Below are positions 1 to 15,387 of a stretch of DNA of 64,000 bases, piece after piece. Position 1 is the first letter of the stretch, and every line of letters begins with the position of its first letter. The notes under the pieces were generated by a model. It worked only from the letters and a program-made list of their open reading frames with translations. It was not told the origin of the DNA and ran no database searches. The translations under genes and the position numbers were made by a program. The stretch lies in NCBI RefSeq assembly GCF_037038585.1, contig NC_092560.1:58149049-58213048 (forward strand), read 5' to 3'. The DNA is from Patagioenas fasciata. Its lineage: Eukaryota > Chordata > Aves > Columbiformes > Columbidae.

Positions 1-226
1 AGAAGAAAAAAAACACAGAGGTTTAATGTGGCATTAAACACTGTATTATGCAATTACATCAGTAATGCAGAAACTTTACTTTAGAAAACTTCCTAGATGA
101 AATTAAATAAATATATTTTTCCCTGCGCACCTGCCATAGCAAGTTCAAAAGTTCATATCAATGTTCAAAACACCTGCACATCAGATAAGCAGAAATAGAA
201 CTTGTGCAAAAATCCAGTAACATTTT

Positions 227-350
227 CACAGAATCACAGAATGTGAGGGATTGGAAGGGACCTTGAAAGATCATCTAGTCCAATCTCCCTGCCGGAGCAG
301 GAACACCCAGATGAGGTTACACAGGGAGGCATCCAGGCAGGTTTTGAATT
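227..350 (-). mobile_element. CR1 LINE, 3'-terminal fragment
   Basis: The segment begins with the repeated octamer CACAGAATCACAGAAT and continues with the 'ggattggaagggacc...atctagtccaa' block, which is the reverse complement of the avian CR1 3' end. Only about 120 bases remain, so the copy is strongly 5'-truncated, as is usual for CR1. There is no coding capacity. The far boundary is approximate. Confidence 0.85.
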
Positions 351-3300
351 TTCCTACAACAATAAAGTATTTGCATCCTCACCTTTGGTCTAAGTTCACT
401 CATCTTAAAAGAATGTATCAGCAAAGAAATTTAAAAGCTCTGAACTGCCACATACTATATTTGTAAATGAGTAAGGACATCTAGAACAAATAATGCTTCT
501 TTCAACCACAGCCTCCCACAGACGATTCATATACAATAGGCTTGACTTTTGTTTTTTCTGAAGGAGAGGTGTATTTTGGCCTATGCTACTGGTATTATTT
601 CAACATCAGTTTGTTTTTCTTTAACCCTAATCACTCTGAAATTGAGCTACATCCTTTGCTATTTTGCCTTAGGAGGCTAAATGTATCTCATATAAAACCT
701 GTTGTGCATTTTTATTAGGCTTATGCTAATGCAGTCTGCTTCTAGTGGGAAACATCTGAGAGAGATCCATCATGCAAGATCAGAGCTCTGGGAACAAGCT
801 GTCTCTCAAACAGAAGGACAAAAAATAATTTCCTTCAAATCAGGACCCTCAGAGGTCCCCTTATATCTTAATATTTCCCTGGTTCTCTATTTTGTAAATT
901 TTATTATGTAATTCCACCATAAACTCCCACCTCTACCCTTCTCTCATGAATATGCAGAATAACTCTTGAGAAAGAGGGAAATTAAAATTGCACAAAACCA
1001 ACTTGGCCTCAGGTGGAGGCAAATCACAAGTCCCTCTTCTTTCTCCTTTTAAGCTGCACCCAAAAAACAGAGGAAAAATGTGCAGGATGACTCCCTTTTT
1101 TCTTTTTCAGAGATACCTGCTATAAAGCATTGTAAATTGCTTCTTCCATCCACATACTTCTCCATATTCTAGATCCAGAAGGGGTAGCTGAAATACCAGA
1201 GCATATAACAGATCTTTTAATATTTCTCTTACTCAAGCTTGGCCAAGAAAAAACACTTTCAGTCAGTGCTCTCTGGTGCCCTGTTAGGTCTGGGAGAAAT
1301 AGCCACTGTAGACAAGCATGACTTTCTCTGCTATGACAGAGAGCAGAACAACAGCTCTGATAGTTGGGGTTATCATTATGTTTAATAGCCTCTCCCGCGG
1401 CTGCTGGAAAGGGAATATTTTTCCTTTAAGAATTGTATTAATATCTTCAGAGCACAAGATTCTCACAGAGCTCAGGCAGTACCAGCTGCAGTGGTTGTTT
1501 TTGGCTAGATAGGGCCCTGTGTTTACTTTCATTTTAAAAAAAATGCAGCAGGGGAAGACCAGGCACTGTGCAGAAACTTGTTTCACAAGCAGCAGGAAAA
1601 AGGAGATTTGGCCACACTACACTGAAACACAGTGCAAGACTACATAAAAACCATTGCCCACCACTCAAAACCAAATTATCTAGCATGTTTCATACAAAAT
1701 AATTGTTCCACACTGGCTGTTTCAAAGACAATGTATTTGGCACTTGGTCTCACATCAGACAAACAGTGGCTGTGGAGTCCCAGGCTGTGTAACTGCATAG
1801 ACCTTGCCCACAACAAGGTCTGCTCTATTGAAAAGCTCAAGTCTCCTGCAGCTTAAATTCACTCCTTCAGTGCAAATGTGTTACACCAGTGTCAAAAACA
1901 CAGATTACTCTGGTTTGAAATGAGAATATCTCATACCACAGTTTTTACACATGCAATATTTTTAAGAGTGGTTGCAGATAAGGCTATACTAGAAGTGTCT
2001 CAGGAGGTATTTCTTTCCGTTCGTTCCAGACAGCAATAATTGTTGTAATGAAAAGGAAACACAGCTCTGTAATGAAAAACTGTTAACTGATACTGGAACA
2101 AAGTGAAAAGCCATTCTAACGGTCCTAGATACTGGCATCACTGAAATCCCAGTAAAATCTAGTATATACTATACAGGATACACTATCTTAGAACATACTA
2201 CTGTATCATAATAGTATTAGTAGTACTTTGGAAATAGCCTGGGAGTATGCTTGCATTGCCTTGCCAGTTGTCATGATTTTTATCAGAGGTTTCTTTGTCT
2301 CTTTCTTAAAACTCTGGCTCCCTAAGTCATATGATTATATTAAAATATCAGCTTTAATTTAAAGAATAAACATACAATCAAAGAATTCTTCTCAAGAGAA
2401 GAAATGCTAACCTCTAGGTATAAAACGAAGCCAACTAAAAAGAAGCCATTGAAAATAATATTCTGCCATGTGGACCTGCACTTACAATTTTTTTATAGGC
2501 TGATTTGGAGTGTGAAGATTTTAAAAATTATGAGCCTGCATATTTGCTACATAGCAACAATGCAATTATTTCATTCCTCTGTTTCCTGAGAGCAGAACAA
2601 AATGCCTGTATATTTTAAACACGTTGTAAAAGTCAAGCACAGCCAACTCTTCATTTGTGTTTGGCTGAGCATGCGTGGCAGCCTTTCTGCAATTACTTGG
2701 AAGGTAAGAGCACAGTCAGATTTGAGGATGTCAAGGAACAAATCTCTCTGTTGCTGCAGGGGATCTGGAGGACACAGCTGGCCATCAGCCAGGGCAGAGG
2801 AAGGGGACCAGGGAGGGAGCACCAGCTTGGGGCCAGGGTCTGTCCTGAGGGATCACACGCTCCTTCTCTCTGCCCACCACCCTGTGGTTTTTTTCTGTGG
2901 GCTGCCTATGGCGGAAGAAGTCAGAAACTCCAAAGACTTCTTAAAACCTAGTGGATGTTTCTCTGTGGCAGACATGCTTGTTGTTGGATTAGGCCAGATA
3001 AGGTGCATTTTCTAGGCACAGTTCACCGTCTGGTTGGTTTCAGGCAGATTTCTTTCACTGCAAAATCGTACTTTTTTTTCCTTGTTTCATGCAGTTTTCT
3101 AGAGATGACTAAAAGCAAGAGACTAGTGATTTCTTTTCTTATGTCACTAAGCTTTAAAGATAATTTTGACTGTTAGCAAACAAATGCAAACCAGATTCAA
3201 TTTGCATTTTAAGTGTGCCCTTAAGAAATCCCTTTCGTGTTTAAACATTCCAGCAAAGGTACAGCTGTTGCTCATGGAGGCTGGAACATTGCATAGCAGC

Positions 3301-6300
3301 AGAAGTCTACAGAGTGGGCAGTCAGGTTGGAAAATGAGGAGGAAGAGAGATTGTAAATAGTTTTGAGTAAGAAATAAACTTGCTCCAGTACCATCAGCAG
3401 CTTTTTCCAAAAAGTGCCCAAAACATTCGGGACAATGTCTGCAACAGCAAATTAAATGTGCTTGTGTCTTGGCTCTGGCACCAAGGCCAACTATCACATG
3501 ACACCCTGTGTCCCTACAGCTATACTCTCTTGTTCTCTAAAACAGGGCAGTCATGCCGACCACTTATTGGGAATTGTTTGTGGTCCCTGCCAGCTCCTAA
3601 ACTATGTCCAGGAACTGGACCCAAGCCAAAACCATGCCAAGGGGGATTTTAAAAATTTTACAGTACAGACAACTGAGTTTTGATGCTCATGGGTGATCTC
3701 TAGTGCTACTTAGGTTTTTTGTATAGATGTAAACTACTCCTCTACTTTCATTTATGCCAGTTTATAAGCCAAAGCTCTATTTTTTACTAGTATATGATAC
3801 ATCAGATACAATGTATCTGTACCACCAGATCATCAGAAAAACTGCCTTTACCTGAAATAATTGACCGTTAAAACTGTAAGTAAGTCCTTCAAGTATGAAC
3901 ATACCGTTGACAATGTAGCTATTCACATCAATCACGTCCAAGGAAATCAGTGGCAGAACTCCCACAGAGATTAGCAGGAGTTTGTCTCAGGCAAAAGATG
4001 TAGGTAAGAACAGGATAATTGCCTGCACAAGTACAGGCACTTCCAAGCACACGGTCTATGTTGAACTCCACAAGATGCCAGAACATGAGTAATGTACATG
4101 CGCAACAACTTCTGCACATCTGTAAATATCCTGATCTACTCTGTCCGGCAAAAAGTCACTGGAAGATAAATGTTTCCATTTCTCTGATAGTAGTAAAGAA
4201 TAAATCCTTATTTTACTGTGGAATAAAAGATGACCTCTTTTTCAAAGCACATAAAGAGTTCATCTCAAGACATCAGTCTTTACAACAACATACTAGCAGG
4301 GGAAAGCTGCCAAGTAATTTTAGTCATAGCCATAGTAATTTACACAGTAAATCATATGCACTTATTATAGAAAGCTCCAAGTGAAAATAAATTCCAAAGG
4401 AGGCTTGGCTAGTATTTTAGGCAGTGTTTTGTTTGAGCAAAGAGAGGGTAAGAGAGTCAGGGACACAGGATAGCCATATAGGTATGCCTCCACGACTGCC
4501 TTTGTCATTTGGTAGCTTTTTCCAACATCCACTAAGGCTGCTGAGAGGATAAATAGTTTAAAATACCATGTCCTCTAGTTGTACCAGAGGCAGCAGTGCC
4601 CTGAGGACCACAGAACAAAGTATCCTGCACAACAACAATATGTTCCCTTTCCAAGAGTACCACAAAGCCAAGCCAAGCTGGGTCGCTCTGAGTCTGCAAG
4701 AGACACTGTCTCAGTGGGTGTCTGGGGCTGAAGCACGAGGGTTAGGAGAAGACAAATGAGCTTCTCTCTGAGCTGGCTGAGTCTCACCAATGTAACTGAA
4801 GCGGCGTCAGTAGAGTTGTTGTTAATTTATATTGGTTTGCCATCAGAAACACACCCTGTGAACTGCCTGGGCTGCATCCAGGCAACTTCTGGCAAAGTTT
4901 CCCTGGCAGGAGGAAAGCTGAAGATGGTGTTACGGATTGCTCCTTTCCTCAACACAGGGCCCAGTTGCCTCTGTCCCTGGAGGGCAGATAAACCACAGGG
5001 TGCTCCGCATTTTTGCGCTGATTCTCCACTGCCAACACAGCCATCTGGCAGCCGGAGCAAGTCAGCACCAGAGGCAGAGTTAACGTTTCCTCAGCTCTCT
5101 CCAGTCTGGGATACAGAGGGGAAACGCTGGAAGTCCTTAATAACAGGAGAAAGTTCACATGTGTGCAAAATCCTCCAGCAGTCCAAATTGCCAGCTTTAT
5201 GGATGTTTCTCACTGCACTGTTTGCTGCAGATTAGAAGGAGCCAGATTATATCTGTGCTCTTGAATTCAGCATTGTCCATGTTTAAAACAGCAGAAACTG
5301 CACCTATGACAAGACAAGGATGTGTTGTTCTGATACAGCCTTAATATCTGATTCCAACCAAACATATCCTCACTGTTAATGCAACTTTATGTTTGTCTTG
5401 TTCTGATTCTAGGACAAAATTCTGAACTCAAGTTATAGTAAAGGTAATGAAATAATACACTGCCGTGGTGCTCTGAACATGACCATAAATGAAACTGCAC
5501 TTCCGAGAAGTCAGTCTAATAAGGGACAAAATTGTACTGGAGGAACAGCTCAGTTTTGCCAGTATAACTCTAACTGAATGAGGGTCTTCTACCAGCAAAG
5601 ACTTGAATCAAATGTCCAGACTTTTCAAGTCCCAACCAACAGAGCCATGTGGGAAAAGTCTGTGGAATATTACCAATGTAATAACCTCAACTTGTCCACA
5701 GACAAGTTATTTGTTCAAATTTTGCTATGGGTTGCTCAACAAATACTTGAAATGGCTCATGTTTCTTTATTTCAGTAAAAGAGATGTTACAGTCAATTTC
5801 ATATTAAAATATGGTCTGTATGTATGTTTGTGAGGATAATAGGAAGGATAAAAGCGTTGGGAGACCAGTCAGTATATTGTAGCATAAAACTCAAACAGCA
5901 CACAGTGATGCACAAAGACAGTTTCCAGGAGAAAGCCAGCATTACTGATGCAAATCTTATTAAAGCTATATCAATTTATGGTGCTTGTTTATAAAAGTAA
6001 GTTACCTTCTAGGGTAGTGCAATGGGAATAGTTCTTGCTTGTTGCTGCAGAAAGGAATGAAATACTGGTTAAAACGTCAAGCCATTCAGAGTAAGAGAAG
6101 GACTTCAAACAGAAAGTCAAACTTTGGATTCACAGGTGTGGAATTGAAAGAGGAAGGAATGCAGAAGAAGAGGAAACACACACAGCCCTAAAGTGCAATC
6201 TAATTATAAGAAGCAACATCAAGCACTGCTGGTGGGGAATTCCCATCCATCAAAGCTAGCTATAGATATAGGAAGGCTTTAAACTGCATGCTAATACAAA

Positions 6301-7321
6301 GAGATAGAAAACACAGGAGAAATAATACAACCTAACCATATGATCTCCAGAGGCATTCACTTGAAAGAAAAATACTTTGTCGGGATTTCCTGAAAGCAGT
6401 TAAGTGGTCCATAGCTTGTCCCTTTCTCCCTCCCACCTCTGCATTACTGGTAGTCACAAACCAGCTTAGCAGACTTATTTCACATTCCTTCTTCTCTTTG
6501 GCATTGAAATATCTATTTCACTAGAGTATGCTGATGAGGGAAAAAAAAATTAACCCTCTATACAGTGCATTGAACAAGGAGAAGATTGTATTATGTACGA
6601 TTGAAGAACTCGCAGAATAAAGTGCAATATTATAGTAGAATATTACATAAGCAACAAAAAACTACGGAAGTAAAATTATTGCTCTACATATCAGTTCGAT
6701 ATAAAAGGGCTAAAGTAAACAACAATGGCTGTAGTAACAACGAGGACAAGTTGAGTAGACATAGGTGAAAAAAAGTGTCAAAACCAGAAAAACATCCCAA
6801 ATTTGCAGGATTGTCCTCATGGTAATTGATTTGGTGGATATTTGCTGAAGAATCATTTTTGAAAATCAGTTTTGAAAGCACAGAGATAAGTAACTATCAG
6901 AAGTTGGGCTTTTTATTAAGAAGCCTAAGGAAAACAGAGTTGTAATGAAGTGAAAGTGAGAGCTAATGACCTTGTTAGTGAATTTGTCTGAAGATGATAC
7001 AAATCTTAGACAAAAACTTGTATAAAGCACAATATTTGCCTTGCAAGGGCTCCTGAATCAAGGCTCTAGGTCATTCCTTGTTCACGATGTAAGTTTAATT
7101 TAGAGGAGTAATCTAAGAAAGAAAAGTTCACTGAGGAGAAATAATAATGGATGGAAGCAGATAAATGTGTGAGAAGGGACAAAGGGATAAAGAAAACTGT
7201 GGGGGCACCCCTGCAGAAATATTTAGAAACACATTAAAAAGTAACTAATAATCTCTTAGAACATTGCTGAAAATAGTTGGAATGCAAAAAGGGACGATGA
7301 AATGTAGGGATACATACAGAA

Positions 7322-7438
7322 AGGTCACAAAACCATGTAATTTTCCTATGGTAAATCTACCACTGAACATCCTAGTCTAACAATAGTACTGTGGTTCATG
7401 GTAAATTTACCACAGGAAGACTACATTTTTGGTGACCT
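7322..7438. repeat. Long imperfect inverted repeat (hairpin)
   Basis: A 47-base left arm (7322-7368) and a 45-base right arm (7394-7438) are reverse complements at roughly 40 positions, around a 25-base loop. The arms begin AGGTCAC and end GTGACCT, and each contains a near-palindromic core (GGTAAATCTACC on the left, GGTAAATTTACC on the right). Differences are a few transitions and small indels, so this is an aged inverted repeat and not chance. It could be a decayed MITE-type DNA transposon or a hairpin RNA gene. No target-site duplication was recognised, and the family is unknown to me. Confidence 0.75.
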
Positions 7439-8269
7439 CAGCTCAAGCTATCAATCTAAGAATAAGGGCAGTGTAAGCATTTTAGTAGAATTTTGTGGGT
7501 AACTTTAAAAAGCCAAGATGAACATAAAGATAAGAAGGCATTCCTAAGAAAAGTGAGCTGGAAAGCCACAGAGCAGTTGGCCAGAGATTTTTTACAGCAG
7601 AAGGTTCAAAATATTAGGAAATTTCCCTTGATTATTTAGAAAACGTAGTTAACAATTCATTTGCATTGTTAAAACAGGAGAGAAATTTTATAGCCATCTT
7701 CAAAGCCATTATTGCTTCCTCAGATAAGAAGCTATCAGATATAGTATGTTTGAATGTCAGTTAATCAGTTTAATGACATGTAGTAAAATACAGAAGTGCT
7801 GGAAAAGTGCCAACAAGATAAAGTCCATCACATGGCACAGAGAGCTTGTTAAGTGGGTGGTGAACAGAGTGATCATAAGAAGTCCAATTCCTTCTCCCTT
7901 TCTGGTCTGAGCAGTATAGACAATGTTAATTCCACTGAGTGATGCCAATAGCATAATTTCTATAAGCGCAAGCTGCTATAATGGACCTAAAATTCAGTCC
8001 AAATACAGGATGACCCAGTGCAGAAGCATAAGGAGTAATGCAACCAAAATCAGCTCAGGAACTTAAATCACACATCAAGATTCTGTATCAGCCACATTCA
8101 GGACAGTTCAAATAACATTTGGAGGTGACCATCTCACAGAGAGTTTTATCATAAGGGATTTACCATAAGAACATTTTTATTTGTTCCATAATGAGACGAT
8201 GAAATACAGAATGCATATATAATTCATGGCTACAACCAAATTAGAGGGACACCAAGAACTTTGTGGGTC

Positions 8270-8900
8270 TGGATTAAATTCAAAATTATTTTGATAAAAT
8301 GTAGGGACGACCTGAAATTAATAAAATAGCACTGTGTACAGAGCTGTGAAAAATTAAAGCTGTTTGCAGAAAATGAAGAGTACTAGAGTAGTACACTAGT
8401 GGATTACAAAGTGAATAGGAGTTTAAATTATGGTGTTGATACAAAACGAGCAAACATCATTCTGGGACATATTAACAGAAGTGTGATACGTGCAGGCTAC
8501 GGGAAGTACTGATGTCATTTTCAATGCCAGGAGAAAAGCCTCAGCTGTATAATTATGTCATTTGAGGTGCCATGGTTGAAGAACGCTATAGACAAACTGG
8601 AAAGATGCCAAAAGCAAGCACCAAGTAGGATAAGTGGGTTGACAAATTTAACCTATGAACAGAGGTTGAAATGGTTTGTTTAGTCTAGAAAATGGAAGAC
8701 TTGTGGGAGACAGAACAGTCTGTAAATGCATAAAATGCCAGTAAGAACAGTGGTAAATTTCTTATGCAAATGTCAAGAGTTGTGCAAGAATATTGAGGGA
8801 CTGAAACTGTAGGTGCAGGATGTGAAATTTGGACTTAGCAGGACAGTATAAAATTAGAGGAATAGTAGTGCCACTAGAACACAAATATAGAAATACTAAA
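8270..8900 (+). mobile_element. Ancient CR1/L3-like LINE fragment (decayed)
   Basis: The sequence follows the 3' part of old reptile-type CR1 reverse-transcriptase consensus as I remember it. Near 8445-8570 are blocks like 'atcattctgggacatattaacag' and 'gcctcagctgtata'. Near 8600-8700 are 'gatgccaaaagcaagcacc', 'aatttaacctatgaacagaggttgaaa' and 'tgtttagtctagaaaatgg'. It has many substitutions and indels and no open frame. The divergence implies insertion well before the cleaner CR1 copies in this window. The left end is uncertain; the match is clearest from about 8430. Confidence 0.65.
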
Positions 8901-8953
8901 TTACTACATGTTAATTTTTTTTTTTAATCAAAACTGACTTGGAGAAGGGTGAT

Positions 8954-9020
<67 letters not shown>
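8954..9020. repeat. (GATA)n microsatellite
   Basis: An uninterrupted tetranucleotide GATA repeat of 67 bases (nearly 17 units) in ANKRD55 intronic DNA, lying just downstream of an ancient CR1 fragment. Its purity suggests that it is young or still changing in length. Confidence 0.98.
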
Positions 9021-9689
9021 GTTTACTGTACAAATACACAACAGACTTCTAGATTCAGTTAGCCCTGAATGTGACTAGGGATTTCTCTGATGCTAGTGGC
9101 CAGAAAAGGTACCTGAGAATTATGCTAGTGTGGAGAACATGGACATTTGGCATAAGGAATGGAGAATAAAAATGGCAGGACCTCATTATTCCTGAACATG
9201 AAGATCAATACTCTTTTTTTCATTGGATATTGAGACAACTATAAAATAATAATAAATTTAATGTGGTTAATGAGAAAGATATAAAATTCCTGCTCAAAGA
9301 AAATAAGCTTGGACTGCATGATCATGAGTAGACTTTAAATTAAATGGGTGAGTAAATAAAGCACATACAACACAAAATTCCTTATTTCAGAGTGACACAT
9401 TTTGATAAATTAAGGGAATTCTCAGAAGGAGTGAGAAGCTCTGGGATCAGCAAGTTTCAGCGACCTGGAACATATCCTGTCAACAGTACAAAATGTAGCA
9501 GGAATCTGTATCCCAAGCCTGGAGAAGAAAAGTGTGTAGAAAAGTCCTGAGATATAATGGATGGCTACCTATTCTTAACAGGTATATTTAAAGTACATAA
9601 ACATCTTACAAAATAAAAGGCAAAAGTATGGAGAAGCAGAAGAAGTATCTCAAAATCAAGAAACAAAGAGTAATAATCGAATGTTGAAT

Positions 9690-10640
9690 AGAGGCTGGAA
9701 GGAAATTATTTTCATGGATAAGGCTAGAAATCAATCCTGCTTAATATTTTCCTGATAACCTGGCACAAAATATAGGGGCTTTCTGATGAAATCTGCCAAT
9801 AACTAAAAATTAGAAGACATTAACAGAAAAAAATGTGGGTATCATGCAGGAGAAGATGGATCATCTTCAAGTCTAGAGTAATACAAATGGGACAAAAACG
9901 AATAGGGTAAAATATTTAAGTCATGCATTTGGCTGCTAATAACAGAAGGTCCTCCCAGGAACTAGAAACTATATGTCTGGAAGAAACTATGGAAGAGAAG
10001 TACTGAGGTGTAAATGGTTATTCAAAAATTACTAGGAGTTTCTAATGGGACACAACTGTGAATGAGGCAAAATTTACTCTGTGACATAACAAACGAGGTA
10101 TTTCTAACGCAAATAGGAAAAGCTGGTGTCAATGTACAAAGACCTGGCAAAAATGTTTGTGTGTGACTAGGTACAATTTTAACCACGCCTCTCAAAGGAT
10201 ACACGATTAAAACAAAAGGAGAAGGGTTAGTAGGTTGATGAGAGAAACAGAAAGCACATTTTACAAGAAAGACTTAAAAGACCTTGATTGATTAAAGCAG
10301 CAAGAGACCAGCTCAAAAGGGATATGATGATTGTCTAGAGAAACATCTGAACAATAAATACCAGTCAGAGGAAAAAAGTGTTTAACCTAAATAATAATGC
10401 TGGCACAGACATACAGGGACATAAATCAGCCAGGAGTATGAATAGAAATTAGAGATACTAATCATTAGAGCAAACAAGTTCTTGAACTGCCTTCCTTGGG
10501 AGTAATGGGGTAAAAAAAAATTAATTGCTTTTAATGGACACAGTAATTTATAAAAGCCATGATATAACATAGCTGCAAGCGATTGCAGGGATTTACTTTA
10601 ATGACCTAGAAAGACCTGTCCAGCCTCATGCTTCTGTGTT
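9690..10640 (+). mobile_element. Ancient CR1/L3-like LINE fragment (decayed)
   Basis: About 950 bases resemble the C-terminal reverse-transcriptase region and 3' tail of an old CR1 lineage. Recognisable blocks are 'agtctagagtaatacaaatggga' (about 9872), 'aagtcatgcatttgg' (about 9918), 'gaggtatttctaacg' (about 10094), 'aataaataccagtcagagg' (about 10352), 'gacataaatcagccaggag' (about 10419) and 'gaactgccttccttgggag' (about 10484). A 3' end-like block 'gacctagaaagacctgtccagcc' is at about 10602. These come in the order expected of a sense-strand copy. All frames are broken. Confidence 0.7.
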
Positions 10641-10729
10641 GTTACAAAAAATTATGAATTATTTTTCTCTATTCTTACCAAGTTAGCATAAAAAATGTTC
10701 AGTTTCACTGGCAGGTTAGAGACCAATGT

Positions 10730-10886
10730 CAACTTTCTATTAAGACACTGAAGCACTGGAGCAAACTAGCTAAGAAAGTTTTCAAGAACCACTTCACCAA
10801 ATATTTTACATGGCTTTTCTAAGTGTACTTGAACAGGCTTATGGAAGTGGGTTGGTCTTTTGAGGTCCTTTCCAACCCTACATTTT
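10730..10886 (+). mobile_element. CR1 LINE 3' end, degenerate
   Basis: The stretch contains 'actgaagcactggagcaaact', then 'ggttggtcttttgaggtcctttccaaccct' in the order of a CR1 3' tail (the 'ggttggac...gaggtcctttccaaccc' signature). It is a separate, shorter copy following the 3' end of the preceding ancient element. The terminal octamers are eroded. Confidence 0.55.
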
Positions 10887-11127
10887 GATGTGAAAATATA
10901 GGCTCATATCTTTCTGGACTCTGGCTTAGCAAAAAAGCAAAAAACCCAAGTTATTTCTGAGAAAGCTGTTGAGTAATTTACATTCTGTAACTTTTGGAGA
11001 TACTTGCAGCGGTACATTATTTATTATTTTTCCAGTGTTCAAAGTGTTCTAGGAAATTCATAAAGTAAACCCAATTCCCAGCAGGAGATTGGAAGCTTTT
11101 GGCTTTCATACCTGTGAAGTCTGGTAA

Positions 11128-14725
<3,598 letters not shown>

Positions 14726-15387
14726 GTCTGAGTCAGTTCATCAGTTTCCCTCTCAGAACAACAGGCTCCAAAAGAAAGAAGGACGATTCGGTATGCTGAA
14801 CCATATCTTCTCTTGCAAAAAGAAGAAAGATGATCAGAAAACCAGCCACAAGGAGAGAAGCAGAGACCGATATCCTAGAGAAGAGACCTCAGAAGTAGAT
14901 GACATCATTACCACTTTTGATTGCATTATGGACACAAGCTGCAAAGACATTCCAGAGAAGTGTTTGACCACTGCTGACTTTAAAAGAAGGAGCACAGACA
15001 CGAAGTACCTCATATCAGAAAAGAAGCAACCAGAGTGTCAGGGACTTCTGCCTGTCAGAACCCAGAGCCTCCCCCCGATCACTGTGGCCAATTCTTTCTT
15101 AACTGCTTCACAGAGCACAACATCAAGCTTCTCCTCCAGCACCGGCACCCACCATTTTGCACACAAGTCTCAGAAAAGTAGGAGTGAACACAACTTGCTG
15201 GACCACAGAAGAAGCTGCCAGGCTTTGCTGGATGATCCCTGGAACAGAGACTCTAACCAACTACTTTCCTATAAAGTCTGTACTAGGACTCCTTCAGACA
15301 AACTGATAAATGGTTTAAACTCTGATAGATCTCACCATGTGCTTTTGTGCCCTCCCCGCCTTCCTTCACTTTCCAGCTCTCCATCAG
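14726..15387 (+). CDS. ANKRD55: ANKRD55 large C-terminal exon (disordered tail)
   Basis: Exon of 662 bases encoding most of the region after the ankyrin repeats. The start at 14726 (after CAGTAG) completes the split Arg and gives RSESVHQFPSQNNRLQKKEG, which aligns residue for residue with the human protein as I recall it. Further recognisable segments are a very basic Lys/Arg-rich stretch (KKKKDDQKTSHKERSRDRY, codons near 14818-14874), SEVDDIITTFDCI, the conserved RTQSLPPITV block (about 15056-15085), a Ser/Thr-rich run and HKSQKSRSEHNLLDHRRSC. Low complexity and charge point to intrinsic disorder; the Lys/Arg cluster could be a nuclear-localisation or phosphorylation region. It ends at TCATCAG|GTAATT with one base of a Gly codon. 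No frameshift. Confidence 0.93.

Noticed and set aside
4756..5235. 159-codon open frame
   Set aside because: No recognisable domain; Ser/Leu-rich chance frame overlapped by open frames on the other strand.
8954..9020. Regular repeat considered as a CRISPR array
   Set aside because: Tetranucleotide microsatellite with no spacers, in a vertebrate intron.
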